Shown here: in pieces, positions 25,001 through 31,632 of the stretch
Position numbering within the stretch: the stretch's first letter is position 1
How the letters are laid out: the number at the start of each line of letters is the position of its first letter
The notes under the pieces: generated by a model
What the model was told of the DNA's origin: nothing
The model's input: only the letters and a program-made list of their open reading frames with translations
Databases searched by the model: none
Made by a program: the position numbers and the translations under genes
Assembly (NCBI GenBank): GCA_947396885.1
Contig: OX377202.1
Location: 6,386,001 to 6,450,000, forward strand
Origin: Heligmosomoides polygyrus polygyrus
Lineage: Eukaryota > Nematoda > Chromadorea > Rhabditida > Heligmosomidae
Direction: 5' to 3'
DNA length: 64,000 nt

Positions 25001-28000
25001 AGTGAATGATTTACAAACGGTGCTTAAATCCGAGGATCCATCGTCTGCGTTATCTGCGAAACTGAACCTGTTGCAAGACATCGCGAGAAAAGATCTGGTA
25101 GGGAATTTTTAGACCTGCGTCTGCTTCTGCTCCATTGTAGAAGCATTTGATAACCGAATGTTTTATTTTAGTTCAATGACGTACCGTTTTCCATTGCTTC
25201 TACATCCAGTCAGGCGCATTCAGTTCATCAGCCACCCGATCCGTTCGCGGGAGTGCAAAGTATGGTTTTGTTTATTTTGTTCCGTCATGTTTTTTCAGTA
25301 GAGTTTCGATTAAGGCAGTATGCAGCATGTAGATCCCTTTGCGCAGACTGATCCATTTGCTGCGGCAGCAGCTACAGGTAAATTTTTAATGGAATCCTCT
25401 CAACTATACCGTTTATATGCGGAGATATTGCAGGAACCTTCGCTGTGCAGTTCCCTCAAGATCCATTCGGAAACATTGCTGCGGGAGGAGCAGCTTCCTC
25501 GAATGCTGTGAGTATGACTGGGGCGTTTTCTTATTTGGCTTGAGGGTTGGAACTCAGTGTTCTGTCCGCCTTGAAAGTCGTAGATGGTCTTTCAGGTCGG
25601 AAGCACATCTCCAGGAACCGCTGCTAAGAATCCTCCCCCACGTCCAGCTCCACCTAAATCCACCAGCGCTCGACAGACACCTGTCAATGGAGATCCATTT
25701 GCCAACACGTAAGCAAAAGCACTGATTGCATGGCTGAAACCATCCTCGTGTGCTACGCAATGTCTCGACTCGAGACGATTTTGCTTGCTGTTCTGTGGCG
25801 ACTACTTGTAGTTTGGACCTCAACGCTTGTAGTGGGAGAAAACATTGCTAAAAAATCATTTCATTTTCTTTAAGCACCAAGTGGCTCTTATCGAGGTTAT
25901 AAGCTGCCATAACGATGTTTTGTTGCTATTGAAACTCTAGCGCCAGGTAGGACTCGAACTCGCACCTCCTGTTGACCTGGCCGGAATGATCTACGCTATT
26001 ACACCACCGCTGCTGTTGATCGTGCACAACAACCCACCTCGTAGGATCGTCAGCACTCACCCGTATGTCGGGATGAGCCAGCCGCTGATATCAGCAAGGA
26101 AGCAGTTTGGCTGAAGGTCTTGATAGATATGATTAAATTCATTTTCTTTAAGTCTCAAGTGGCTGCTATCAAGGTTATAAGCTTTCATAACGATGTCTTG
26201 TTGCGATCAAAACACTAGCGCTAAGCGAGTCTCGAACCCGCACCTTCTGCTGACCTCGCGGGAATGCTCTACGTTGCTACACCACCGGCGTTGTTTGATC
26301 AAACGCAACGTCAAACATCGCTACGAGAGCTTACAGCCTCGATACTAGCCACTGCAGGCTTAAAGAAAATGAGTTGAATCATTACTATCAAGACCTTCAG
26401 CTTAACTGTTTCCATACTGATAACAGCGGCCGGCTCATCCCGACATACGGGTGAGCGCTGACGGTTCTCACGAGGTGTGGATGTTGCGTTAGATTAAACA
26501 GCGCCGGTGGTATACTGGCGTAGAGCATTTCTTCATGGTTAGCAGGAGGTGCGAGTTCGAGCCCCGCCTGGCGCTAGTGTTTTGATCGCTACAAAACATC
26601 GTTATGAGAAATTGATAAAGAAGCTGTCTCAAAGGAGCAGAATCCTCATGCGCACCAGCCTCAATGAGCACTAACGGTCAGGTCGTTGCCGTCCACTAGA
26701 GATACAGATGGAAATAAGAAAAGACGCTGGAGCTTAAACGCCTTGTCGGGTTTCGTGAATTTCGATCTATATGATCACACCTACATCAGTGCTTGTGTTG
26801 TCTGGTCTCGAGGCTCAACTTATTCTCCCCCGTCTGTTTCATCTGCGGTGACTGGTGGTTCTCTTCTGCACATTTAGTTACTTATTTGTAATTATGGTTT
26901 CGGCCATTCCCTTTATAATAATTATTTTAAGACTAATACTCTGATGAAATTGTGTTTGGGCGGGCAGTATTGCAAACGTTCCCGACCTTTTCACGCTCTG
27001 AAGAACGCGAAGGCACCGAAACTTGAGCCGAAACAAAACGTCTAATGTGGGCTAAAACTGGAATTATGCGTTTTTATGAATTGAAAGCTTATCAGTAATA
27101 CATATTTTTAATGTCTCGTAAATGGAATGAAGCCTGCTGAATGAGTTGATGATGTGAATTCTGACTTCCGAAAACCCAACGTTTTTAATTGAAATGAGAG
27201 CACTTATTGGCGCTAAATTGGCCTAGAATTAGGACTCACTTTAAGCTTTGTTTTGGTTCCTAGGCATCATTTCGCTCAAAGATTTTCGACACAACATTAA
27301 GGAATTTATTTTCAGACTTCGGGATTGCGCTTTTAACACGTTTACGTCAGCACGATTTTTGCGCGTCGGGCCCGTGGGACCGCGCGTATTGCGCTCGTAT
27401 GACACGATATTTCGTCACCTTAGCTTAATATAAATTGAATTTTCAAAATGCACACCATGGAGCTGATATCCGTCTCGAAATTTTGGTTTTGCTTTTGCAA
27501 TGTTCCCTAAATCTTTTCTTTTCCTCAATGAGCTTCCCTCCGTTCTCCATTTTGATGGTCTACTTGGAAAATAATTGTTTCTGATGCGGAACTTAGACTG
27601 AAGAATTCTAGAATTGCCTACAGACATCGCAACCGACCGCAAGGAAGGTGGCTGTGAGATTAAGATAAAATGCAGTAAATGCAACAAATTCTGTTGTTTA
27701 GATTTCTTCCAAACAGCTCATAGTTGTTGATTGTCGATTAAAGATTTTTTCTGTCTGTGCTTTATTTGTGAAGTTGATCTCCTTAGTGACGTTTGATAAC
27801 ATCGAAGTAGTTGTTTGTAATCATGGCTGTTTGTTACCTCTATTGAAGGAAGTCTCAAAAATAACTCCGAAGTTCAATGGATAGCTGGTCGATGCCATAA
27901 TAGGTTGCCTCTGATATATTGCCACGTAGCCAAGCCACTCGTAGCTTATTGTAATCGAGCGAAGTTCAAGAAGCGGATATCAGATTCGTGACCTGCACCT

Positions 28001-28539
28001 CAAATAACCCCATTCGGGGAGTTTGGACAAAAGTGTTGCCAACGCTAGTTATCGATATGGGTGGTAGCTGGTCGTAATTTACCAAACGGACATCGCCACT
28101 GTGTTCATCATCTTAAATAACCTCCCTGGGCAAAGTTTGGACGATGGTTATATCACTCTGATCGAAATAATACTGTCGCGCACCATTGCGCGACCGGTCG
28201 TCAACGTATTAATCTTTGGAAATGGTTGAATCGATGAGGCTTCTGGCTCTTTCAAACAGTTTTTTAAGCAAATTCTTGTTTTTTGTTGTTGTTGCACTAG
28301 TGGTGAAGATGCATAGAAGATAGTAGATGGTCACCGCTGAGCGGTAGGAACAGTCGCTGTGCGTGAGACAATGACCTTCTGCGTGAGGTTGCCAGTGATC
28401 TGTTACCCTAAAGGTAATCTTTCTTCTCAAGTAAATGACCACCAACCACGATATTTTCAGCGATCCGTTCGCCGCGGACACACCAACTGCTCCTGGAGGC
28501 TTTGCCGACTTCTCCAGTTTCGGTGCATTTTCCAACTAG
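3999..28539 (+). CDS. ehs-1: EHS-1/Eps15-like endocytic adaptor, multi-exon gene
   Basis: Eps15-family scaffold of clathrin-mediated endocytosis and synaptic vesicle recycling; EH domains bind NPF motifs and DPF motifs bind the AP-2 alpha appendage (family knowledge). Exons read from the sequence: 3999-4061, 12429-12518, 12572-12662, 12770-12906, 13029-13246, 13300-13463, 16579-16706, 16772-16946, 17010-17097, 19838-19934, 20120-20239 (or -20235), 20423-20638 (may hide a small intron), 20703-20903, 22958-23086, 24927-25097, 25172-25259, 25315-25377, 25434-25507, 25596-25708, 28461-28539 (TAG). Junction phases agree and give about 834 residues at most. Order: EH1 (about 14-100), EH2 (125-215), EH3 (318-412), coiled coil (about 425-700), DPF tail. 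No ubiquitin-interacting motif is visible. Least certain are exon 11's donor and the exon at 20.4 kb, whose acceptor is poor. Confidence 0.93.
4151..7312 (+). mobile_element. full-length RTE-clade LINE (RTE-A) with target-site duplication
   Basis: The 13-bp sequence GTATACTCACAAA occurs at 4151-4163 and again at 7300-7312, exactly flanking the element, which ends in a (GAA)n-type tail at 7284-7299. This is a target-primed insertion with both ends preserved. It lies in ehs-1 intron 1 in the sense orientation. Confidence 0.95.
4305..7283 (+). CDS. RTE-A endonuclease/reverse transcriptase, intact ORF
   Basis: Single uninterrupted frame of 992 codons from ATG 4305; the frame is also open upstream into the flank, so the exact start is a choice. 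Apurinic-type endonuclease: RVATLNVGTLTGRS, DFCAVQETRW, VAGDLNGHVG (about residue 192) and HRPLICTLK. Reverse transcriptase: FLDLEKAFDRVPRE (about 645), GVHQGSALSPLLF and LLYADDVMLA (about 735), so the catalytic acidic residues are present. C-terminal RWYGHVLRG and RPRGRPKQRW are typical of nematode RTE elements. It encodes target-primed reverse transcription. No stop or frameshift, so it may be competent or recently active. Confidence 0.93.
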   Translation: MTVQVSRDSATASAGADAHSQSPASVRSMRGSLMRGRHRGATELVRKSRNVSRTRVATLNVGTLTGRSCELVEALERRRVDFCAVQETRWSCRKSRDIGRGFKAVLCGSPRTTSGVGIIVSERFRDSIVSVERFDDRLMKIVVAAKERLYHFFSAYAPQTGCSDQAKEEFWSLLDEKTAEVPSKDVIIVAGDLNGHVGATKDGYGCHGGFGYGSRNADGERILEYAESHNLTIVNTVFRKRDSHLISFYSGNTRTQIDFVLVKDRDRSLVTDAKVVPYESVAPQHRPLICTLKIAPPRLKQVERCGAPRIKWWRMKEKEAAVISRVRLPTVTTVDETWEKATDAIRHAARSELGITKPGRRKVDKQAWLWTDDVKAKVREKKTLYHVFLGEKTADNWRKYQEAKKAAKKAVAVAKATHYGDVNEKLESRDGERYLYRLAKNRHRQTEDIEKFFGINDENGRLLMDRKKALKRWRDYFEEISTVEFPHPAIPSTAPTHGPVQKITVEEIEAALKKMRPGKATGPDDVAAELWKSKFWYPAEWLAKFFNQVVAEKKVPECWRQSTTIPIWKKKGSPADCSNYRPIRLLSHSMKIFERIVDGRIRDIVQLSSNQCGFVAGCGTIDAIHAARLLIEKHREKQKAVHIAFLDLEKAFDRVPREVIWYALRHHGVPEELIEWVRILYSCPKSRVQAAAGTSMEFPISVGVHQGSALSPLLFVVVMDAITRDLQKPVPWTLLYADDVMLASEDKGELEREVQAWCDRLERFGLRLNVKKTEYLTTDVTESGSIKVNGIELPRTAVFKYLGSAVASDGKLMVEVNSRVSAAWSKWRSLTGVLCDRKIPERFKSKIYRAVIRPVAMYGAECWPATKEVEARLSVMETKMLRWTAGVTRLDRIRNDVIRQKFGVAPIADKMREARLRWYGHVLRGKEDSVRKIGLKFEVVGKRPRGRPKQRWADTLHTDLKAAGVHPDLALDRERWRHDTRIADPATKRDRR
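7559..8832 (-). mobile_element. mariner transposon 1 (inactive)
   Basis: 1274 bp with perfect 21-bp terminal inverted repeats beginning TTAGGTTGGTGCATAAG, flanked by TA dinucleotides at 7557-7558 and 8833-8834. Transposase on the minus strand starts at 8663. Confidence 0.95.
7640..8663 (-). pseudogene. mariner transposase with frameshift and lost catalytic Asp
   Basis: N-terminal helix-turn-helix part MAKQFISTETHIRHAMLFLH through WVPHDLTQHD is open from 8663 to 8097. The protein continues in another frame from 8100 (KKVMLCIWWSVLGVEYWELL, HDNARPHIARAT, LPHPPYSPDLALSDYH), so one frameshift lies near 8100. In mariners the first catalytic Asp is in the TGDEKW motif; here it reads NGGEKW, an Asp to Gly change. 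The second and third Asp of D,D34D are present with the right spacing. Dead by two independent lesions. Confidence 0.9.
8925..9216 (+). mobile_element. tRNA-derived SINE, copy 1
   Basis: Starts GGGCGCGTGTAGCGCAGTCGG in pieces (GGGCGCGTG, TAGCGCAGTCGG box A) with CTGGTTCGGATTTCC (box B). The body ends GTAACGCCGTCCTTTATCC. Same family as 22497-22791. Pol III promoter architecture; no protein. Confidence 0.8.
9315..9685. repeat. long palindrome with tRNA-like module in each arm, copy 1
   Basis: Arms 9364-9508 and 9541-9685 are near-perfect inverted complements around a 32-nt loop (9509-9540). Each arm carries a tRNA-like sequence, so both strands encode nearly the same peptide shadow. The 5' flank AACACATTTGCTTAAGCC recurs at 11519 and, inverted, at 46350. 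Transcripts would fold into one hairpin of about 145 bp. Confidence 0.92.
9578..9647 (+). tRNA. tRNA-like cloverleaf, probable pseudogene
   Basis: 70 nt. Acceptor GCGCCGG/CTGGCGC pairs over 7 bp with one G-U; D arm GTGT/ACAT; anticodon stem GCTGC/GCAGA has one mismatch with loop CCGGAAA; T arm GCGGG-TTCGAGT-CCCGC is perfect. Position 33 is C instead of U, so a working tRNA is unlikely. A second copy in the left arm reads on the minus strand (9402-9470). Confidence 0.45.
9686..10300. other. ehs-1 intron 1, no gene recognised
   Basis: Intronic sequence without a recognisable element. Confidence 0.5.
10301..10477 (+). pseudogene. Tc1-like transposase C-terminal remnant
   Basis: Reads CRANLKDFIRQ and, after a frameshift, PGLDPLNYSIWDVLKNKACATSHKS in pieces (LDPLNYSIWDVL, NKACATSHKS). 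This is the C-terminal PDLNPLDYSIWDVLE-type signature of Tc1 transposases, with the third catalytic acidic residue changed to Asn. A GTTA microsatellite follows at 10478-10496. Confidence 0.75.
10500..11518. other. ehs-1 intron 1, no gene recognised
   Basis: AT-moderate sequence with no coding signature, terminal repeats or RNA gene that I can see. Confidence 0.5.
11519..11757. repeat. tRNA-containing palindrome, copy 2
   Basis: Arms 11593-11644 and 11660-11710 are inverted complements containing CTTGCGCCAGACGAGACTC and its counterpart GGTTCGAATCCCGCCTGGCG. Outer flanks also pair (ATAGAGGC with GCCTCTAT). The loop is only about 15 nt, so the tRNA D-arm half is deleted relative to copy 1. Confidence 0.85.
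12429..12906 (+). CDS. ehs-1: ehs-1 exons 2-4: EH domain 1 and linker
   Basis: Exon 2 (12429-12518) starts after CATTTCAG and encodes the EH1 helix ending AAFLKRSNLNLQQLGQ. Exon 3 (12572-12662) begins IWEVSDYLKKGALDKKGFF; its Trp is the residue that in EH domains lines the NPF pocket. Exon 4 (12770-12906) encodes a proline-rich linker (NLHPPHF, PQQPPTEWGI) matching the Eps15 EH1-EH2 linker in position. Introns are tiny (53-122 nt), unlike intron 1. Splice phases 0, 1 and 0 close correctly into exon 5. Confidence 0.92.
13029..13463 (+). CDS. ehs-1: ehs-1 exons 5-6: EH domain 2 and serine-rich linker
   Basis: Exon 5 (13029-13246) reads from KTGKVNFQVKYDSIFESL through KIWELADQDKDGQLDRVEM to AMHLVY. 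It has the EH core Trp and an EF-hand-like loop DQDKDGQLD with acidic positions intact. Exon 6 (13300-13463) is a Pro/Ser/Met-rich linker (VPPVLPNS, RRTSVSSVASG). Exon 6 ends phase 1 at GTGAGT, and exon 7 starts 3.1 kb later because a SINE, MITEs and a 496-bp element occupy the intron. Confidence 0.92.
13543..14061 (-). mobile_element. SINE copy 2, split by a MITE
   Basis: 13543-13721 and 13981-14061 are the two parts of one minus-strand SINE (body with CTACTTCTACGGGATGTCG, head with GAACAAGGAACCTTGAATCG). A family A MITE sits between them at a TTA. This dates the SINE before the MITE. Confidence 0.8.
13725..13977. mobile_element. Harbinger-like MITE, family A, inside SINE copy 2
   Basis: 253 bp. 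Ends GGGCCTGTTCATACTTCGCG and complement, flanked by direct TTA at 13722-13724 and 13978-13980. TTA duplications and GG-starting terminal repeats are the PIF/Harbinger signature. Confidence 0.88.
14168..14301. mobile_element. Harbinger-like MITE, family B
   Basis: 134 bp with terminal repeats GGCCCCGTTTATACTTC and complement, a GC-rich interior of repeated GCGAC, flanked by TTA and TAA. Almost entirely self-complementary. Confidence 0.85.
14328..14463. mobile_element. foldback element, GGCCAGATTCATC family, copy 1
   Basis: 136 bp. About 35-bp inverted ends GGCCAGATTCATCAACCGCT, continuing TACCGGCCGGTAACG. The interior also pairs (TACCGGCAGACC with GGTTTGTCGGTA). Confidence 0.85.
14640..14876 (+). 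mobile_element. SINE copy 3 (head truncated)
   Basis: Body sequence GGTACCAGACTTGTCTGAG through CACGACATCACGTAGAAGTA and a degraded GTCGTCATTTGTCC tail match the SINE family; the box A part is absent. Confidence 0.7.
15113..15246. mobile_element. foldback element, GGCCAGATTCATC family, copy 2
   Basis: 134 bp, ends GGCCAGATTCATCGACCGCT and complement; interior AAGTACCGCCAAACCCCTGAT pairs (in pieces) with TTTGGCGGTACTT. Confidence 0.87.
15303..15565 (-). mobile_element. SINE copy 4
   Basis: Begins with the reversed tail ATTAAGGATAAAGG, then body TGATGAATAAGTCAGTGC and TCTGGTACCAATTCATCGAC; the head (GGATTCGAACCAACAAGC) is diverged. Confidence 0.7.
15659..16154. mobile_element. 496-bp TIR element, copy 1
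   Basis: Terminal repeats of about 80 bp start GGATCTATCCTAGTCCAGG and include CACATAACTAAAAA. The interior has two ~75-bp tandem units (GCCGCGTGCT ... CTGACATG ... ATAA). No coding capacity. Same length as the copy at 23497. Confidence 0.82.
16265..16505 (+). mobile_element. SINE copy 5
   Basis: TTTGCGCAGTCGGAAG (box A remnant), GGTGAATTGGTACTAGACTT and the tail GCCATCGTTTGTCC. Internal deletion has removed box B. Ends 74 nt before ehs-1 exon 7. Confidence 0.7.
16579..19934 (+). CDS. ehs-1: ehs-1 exons 7-10: linker and EH domain 3
   Basis: Exon 7 (16579-16706) is a Ser/Pro linker with GSMTSLDGIGHPPTRPPP. Exon 8 (16772-16946) begins EH3 and carries an EF-hand-like loop DTDSDGFVNGND. Exon 9 (17010-17097) has HVWALCDVNRTGRLNQEQF and ends in a split codon at GTAAGG. 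The rest of the domain lies 2.7 kb away in exon 10 (19838-19934), which follows TTTTCAG and reads VHLVNMRKRGEELP then IPPSLR, the expected end of an Eps15-type third EH domain. The EH3 EF loop is the best calcium-binding candidate of the three. Confidence 0.9.
17500..18400. repeat. C/T-rich minisatellite composite split by a MITE
   Basis: Pyrimidine-rich TGGTCC/CTTCC-type repeats (17500-17733 and 18103-18230) are followed by a degenerate 42-bp-type repeat (GTCGGTGTCACGTATTCGG at 18246, ending about 18365). The same order occurs at 39600-40650. Open frames here are low-complexity shadows. Confidence 0.65.
17737..18072. mobile_element. Harbinger-like MITE, family C
   Basis: 336 bp. Ends GGCCGGGGACATACTTCC and GGAAGTATGCACGAGGCC, flanked by direct TTA at 17734-17736 and 18073-18075. 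A detached inverted copy of its end follows at 18076-18102. Confidence 0.85.
18418..18590. repeat. about 50-bp tandem repeat, 3.5 units
   Basis: Units start GTTAGATCACTCC at 18418, 18470 and 18520, each with GCGCTGTAGATGAT and GGCGTATCTCAC. Partial units flank. Confidence 0.85.
18600..19317. other. ehs-1 intron 9, no gene recognised
   Basis: AT-rich; open frames at 18907-19176 lack motifs. Confidence 0.5.
19318..19606 (+). mobile_element. SINE copy 6
   Basis: GGACGTGTGGTAGCACAGTAGG (in pieces GGACGTGTGG, TAGCACAGTAGG; box A) and TTTTGGCTCCTATCCCGTCC (degenerate box B), body CTCACGACATCCCGTAGG, tail AATAGCGCCGTCTCTTA. It ends 231 nt before ehs-1 exon 10. Confidence 0.75.
20120..25097 (+). 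CDS. ehs-1: ehs-1 coiled-coil exons
   Basis: Five exons encode heptad-rich sequence: 20120-20239 (EMRQLAEEMEKLLADRR), 20423-20638 (EERQAKALDQIAQ ... QVAQLEADMKMKDSQIKNLQ), 20703-20903 (VELRTLEVTVKQLERQK, LADLDEQIRQLE), 22958-23086 (QEIAQLKAELAQLEVERLN) and 24927-25097 (VERKRQRDEAQRAQ ... LQDIARKDL). In Eps15 proteins this segment drives dimerisation and tetramerisation. Frame 20423-20638 stays open throughout, so its less coil-like middle (about 20466-20565) may be a retained intron of 3n length or real sequence. The donor at 23087 is GC, not GT. Introns hold RTE-B, a SINE and a 496-bp TIR element. Confidence 0.88.
21100..22075 (+). pseudogene. RTE-B LINE, 5'-truncated and frameshifted
   Basis: 3' half of an RTE reverse transcriptase: VKRGVRQGDTISPKLFSATL, then LRFADDIVLITPS only after a frameshift near 21245, FGLQLNLTKTMFM, SSFVYLGREVN, a stop near 21508, LTYASETWAIRK, IRWAGHVMRF, RTPGRQPTRWSDFF and ERDEWRRCWRRP, ending TGA 22075-22077. 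This family differs from the intact RTE-A. It lies in the sense orientation in an ehs-1 intron. Confidence 0.88.
22076..22482. other. ehs-1 intron, no gene recognised
   Basis: AT-rich sequence after the RTE-B tail; nothing recognised. Confidence 0.5.
22483..22805 (-). mobile_element. full-length tRNA-derived SINE with 14-bp target duplication
   Basis: Direct repeats TTGAATGGGAAATA at 22483-22496 and 22792-22805 bracket 295 bp. Read on the minus strand it starts GGGCGCGTGTGGCGCAGTCG (box A TGGCGCAGTCGG), has CTGGTTCGGATTTCTCGCCC (box B), and ends CTTTATCCTTTTAT-type tail. This is the reference copy for the family here and fits mobilisation by LINE machinery. Confidence 0.92.
23087..23496. other. 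ehs-1 intron, no gene recognised
   Basis: Intron following the GC donor; contains no recognised element. Confidence 0.5.
23497..23992. mobile_element. 496-bp TIR element, copy 2
   Basis: GGATCTATCCTAGTCCGG at the left and its complement at the right end, with CACATAACT subterminal. Interior tandem units of about 75 bp (CATGCCGCGTGCTGA). Same length as copy 1, so both ends appear intact. Confidence 0.85.
24279..24631. repeat. inverted repeat, about 32-bp arms
   Basis: CTTACAACCGGAAAAAAACC and CGTCCGAGTT on the left pair with AACTCAGACGGG and TTTTTTCGGTTGTAAG on the right. Element limits beyond the arms are unclear; the interior has no gene. Confidence 0.65.
25172..28539 (+). CDS. ehs-1: ehs-1 C-terminal exons: DPF-motif tail
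   Basis: Exons 25172-25259, 25315-25377, 25434-25507, 25596-25708 and 28461-28539 encode an unstructured tail with six DPF motifs (PDPFAG, VDPFAQ, TDPFAA, QDPFGN, GDPFAN, TDPFAA) and a proline-rich stretch PPPRPAPPK that could bind SH3 domains. The last exon follows ATATTTTCAG and ends FADFSSFGAFSN then TAG 28537-28539. DPF motifs bind the AP-2 alpha-adaptin appendage in this family. The last intron (25709-28460) carries tRNA-containing palindromic repeats. Confidence 0.92.
25870..26640. repeat. tRNA-containing palindromes, nested copies 3 and 4
   Basis: A left half-copy (25870-26100) and a full palindrome (about 26155-26600). Tags: ATAACGATGTTTTGTTGC, GCGCCAGGTAGGACTCGAAC, and at the right GAGTTCGAGCCCCGCCTGGC. 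A 74-nt tRNA-like unit lies at 26501-26574 with the same GCGCCGG/CTGGCGC acceptor. It lies in the last intron of ehs-1. Confidence 0.8.
26641..28460. other. ehs-1 last intron, remainder
   Basis: No gene. A Penelope-tail-like motif TCTGAAGA ... GAAACTTGAGCCGAAAC lies at 26997-27034; the rest is AT-rich. Confidence 0.5.
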
Positions 28540-28785
28540 AATACTAGCTTGTCATGAAAACCCTGTGTATTGGTTACCGTATGGACACGAGATACTCATA
28601 GTCACTATATTTATTGTTTTGAACTAACTAGAATGCTTTCCTGTGATGTGCCAGTGTTGTTCAGTACTCGGTAGTTGCTAATAGTACTCAGTGATTCAGT
28701 TCGTATTCTATTAATTTATTTGATTCTAAGTTATAACTTAACAAGCTTTGCAAGTTTTCAGTGGAATAAAGATTAGAGAGAAACC
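28540..28785 (+). terminator. ehs-1: ehs-1 3' UTR and poly(A) signal
   Basis: AT-rich sequence follows the TAG stop. A canonical AATAAA lies at 28765-28770, about 225 nt after the stop, with no better hexamer between. The cleavage site is expected 10-25 nt further on. Confidence 0.65.
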
Positions 28786-31498
28786 CTCGTGTACCTGTTG
28801 TGAAGGAGGATCCTCATCGATTCTTGTTCTGTTGTGAAAATCGCTCGGGTTTTCACTACATTCACGAAGAGAGCGTTTTTGCGCCTAAAGCCCCATTTAT
28901 ACTTCCGACGCCGAGCGACGTGATGTTATGTATAGTAGCCAAAGTGATTGATCACGTCAGAGGAAGAATCAAACGCACTTGTGCTAGGGTACGAGCTCTC
29001 TAGGTCCGGCTTCGGAGCTGCGCTGAGACTACTCCCTCGCTCGGCAGCGACCCAATGGGTGCAAGCTGCCAGTTCTGACTGTTCATAGCGGTGGAGGTGA
29101 GGAAACGACACTATCCTTTATTGTCGACCGTCCTCCACCGAGTGCAATGACAAAGTGACTTGCAAGGATTCGTGCAAGGGGGTGGGGGGCAGGGTTCGTA
29201 CACTAGGTGCCTGCTGGAGTTACGGTAGCGCGCCACCGCCGCCCGCCCAATTACGGTAGCGCGGTGGGTTGTTGAGCCCACCTCGAACGAGCTGCGAAGG
29301 ATGAACAAAGCAGGCTATGTGCCGTGGAGCAGAGCTTCTGTTGCAATGTAGTGATTGATGACATTATTCATTTTTTCCTAATTTTCTCTTTTCTCTTCTA
29401 GTTTTCATATGCTTCAGGGCTCTGCGGAGAGGTTACCTTATAACACACTTTAAGAAAGGCAGCAAAGATCGAGATAGCCACATGCTAGTAAAGGCTGCAC
29501 GCAACTAACAAACTGTAAAACAAGCGAAAGAAGGGAAAGTTGGAAATAGAACATAGCCTGAGCAAAAGCTACGAAGTTGCTGTACACTAAAGAAGTGCAA
29601 AAAAGGAAGAAACTTGATGGGTTGCTTCCCTTATCATTTCGACTTCGTAATCTCAGAGGCAGCATGTGGTGAGACCCAAAACTTGCAGAGAAAAAAAGAT
29701 ACAGGGCATAAATAGAAAAGAATCAGGTCTAGTCTGCTTCCGCACGGAATATTCTCTACAGCGCCAATAAGCGCTTTGCTCAACTCGCCTCATTTCGTAG
29801 TGAAACCTCGTCCGTGGCGGGCGTGGCACCCGGTCTGCTTACGGTAAGCGCATCGCTCCGCCTTCTACAGTCATGCGAGACACCTAACGTAACGCAGCCG
29901 GGCGGCAGCGATACTCAAACTGACGCGTGCGGTCGCGCACTCATGATGGTCTCGGGCGGAGTCATCGTTGCTTCGCTGGCGGAGAGTATGAGTTTTACGC
30001 GACACTGCCTAGGGTGGGCGCGAGAGTGTGGACTCCATGTTGGGCTCTACGTCAAAGGAGTTGAGAGGGAAACTGGTGAAGCCAAATAATGAAGAAGATC
30101 CAAAAACGACTGAGTATAATGTTACTGATAAGGTCTTTATAGTATGGTTAGAGGAGCAAAGCTTTGTTTTTAGGTTTAAATATTCGCATTAAAAGTGGGA
30201 TGTTTTCCATTATTGATGTATTGTGTTTCCGTTGCCTACAGCGGTTCCACCTCCAGCAAAGTGTGTTGTGTGTTCAGAGGCGGAATATATATAAGGATTG
30301 ACGAAGCTATCAAAATTGGATTTGATCGCCTTTTTGTGGAGGTGTCAAGCTTTCTGTAAATTCATGATTATCTTTTATCTTCCACCCCTCCTTTCTTCTC
30401 AATAGATTCGAAGACATAAAGTGCATAAAATATCCACCCAACGCTACTAATCAGCGCTTGGTGCCCAGCAAAATGTTTAATGACACCTAATAGTCGACTG
30501 ACCTGATTACGAGTATAAATATCGGAATAGTCTCTGCTATAGGTAGACAATGTGGTGGAGGAAAAACCAAACAAAAACTGTATCCACGAATGCCTGACCA
30601 TCTGCAGGCGAAACAGCGTCACGTCGTAATAGCGTCATAATAACAATCGCAGTTTCCTCGGAGCATCCACTTGAAGGTATCACACCATCTTGTTTATCAA
30701 GACCGGTACTTGTAGTCAGAAGTACAAAGCAAACTTCAAGAAATGTGAAGATGAGAGGTGTAGATGGGGAAACGGAAACGGAGAATATGAAAAAGCGGAA
30801 GGGATCCAATATAACAGCTGACTGCAAGTCGCAGCGCAGGTCCATGACAACTCGTAAGCGCGGGCGCAACTATCAGGGCCGAGTTATCTAAGGGGTATCT
30901 AACGTCCGGACCCGAGCCGATGTGTAGAGATGATCTGGGGCGTTTGGCGTATTGACCTAGGTGTCTAGAAGGTGGACTCCCCTCCCCTTGGAATTGCACC
31001 ATGATTTAAAGTGTCGACAGTATTTGCAGTCTCTGATCAAATCGTCTATGGTAGTGTTAAAGGTTTCCGTTCGTCATGTTCTTCGAAAAAGGACTCTTGG
31101 AAGTCGATTAATGAGTCGGAAGGTTTGTTATTCGAATCTGCTGAGAAGGTACGCGTTGATAAGGTTGATATTATAACCTCAAACGGATCGTGGTCATACT
31201 GTTATAGTCTGTAGCATGTCTTTTGTTTTGTTTCGATCAGGAGTGCGCATTGAACAGTTAAGGATTTACGAATTTAAGAATTAGCGCATTTTTGTTATTT
31301 AAAATTTGTTGAATTTAACGAATTATAAGAAAAAGTTTCAGAAATTTAGCGAATTTGTAAGGAAATTTTTCTCAATAAGTTCATAACTTTTTTGAAACAC
31401 TGTTCGCTCGTTGTGGCTACAACGAGAAGTAGATAAACTGGTAATAAATTGGGGTGTTATCGTTCGAATAGAGGGTATATTGAAGTGAATTATCCTGA
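28786..31498. other. intergenic, no confirmed gene
   Basis: A MITE-like end GCCCCATTTATACTTCCGACG (in pieces GCCCCATTTATA, CTTCCGACG) at 28890 has no partner. GC-rich patches occur at 29130-29330 and 29810-30070. The stretch 31010-31150 (+) has coding-like composition (KGFRSSCSSKKDSWKS, LLFESAEK before GTACGCG) but no known motif. Confidence 0.4.
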
Positions 31499-31632
31499 GG
31501 CCAGATTCATCAACCGCTTGCCGGCCTCTAATAGTGAAAATACCGCCGAACCCCTGATATGACATTCAGCAACATCAGGTTTGGCGGTATTTTCGCCGTT
31601 AGAGGGCGGTAAGCGGTCGATGAATCTGGTCC
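31499..31632. mobile_element. foldback element, GGCCAGATTCATC family, copy 3
   Basis: 134 bp, ends GGCCAGATTCATCAACCGCT and complement GCGGTCGATGAATCTGGTCC; interior ATACCGCCGAACCCCTGAT pairs with its mirror. Confidence 0.85.

Noticed and set aside
26501..26574. Functional tRNA gene inside the palindrome.
   Set aside because: The acceptor and T arms are good, but the anticodon arm is irregular and the unit is part of a dispersed repeat, so it is listed only as tRNA-like.
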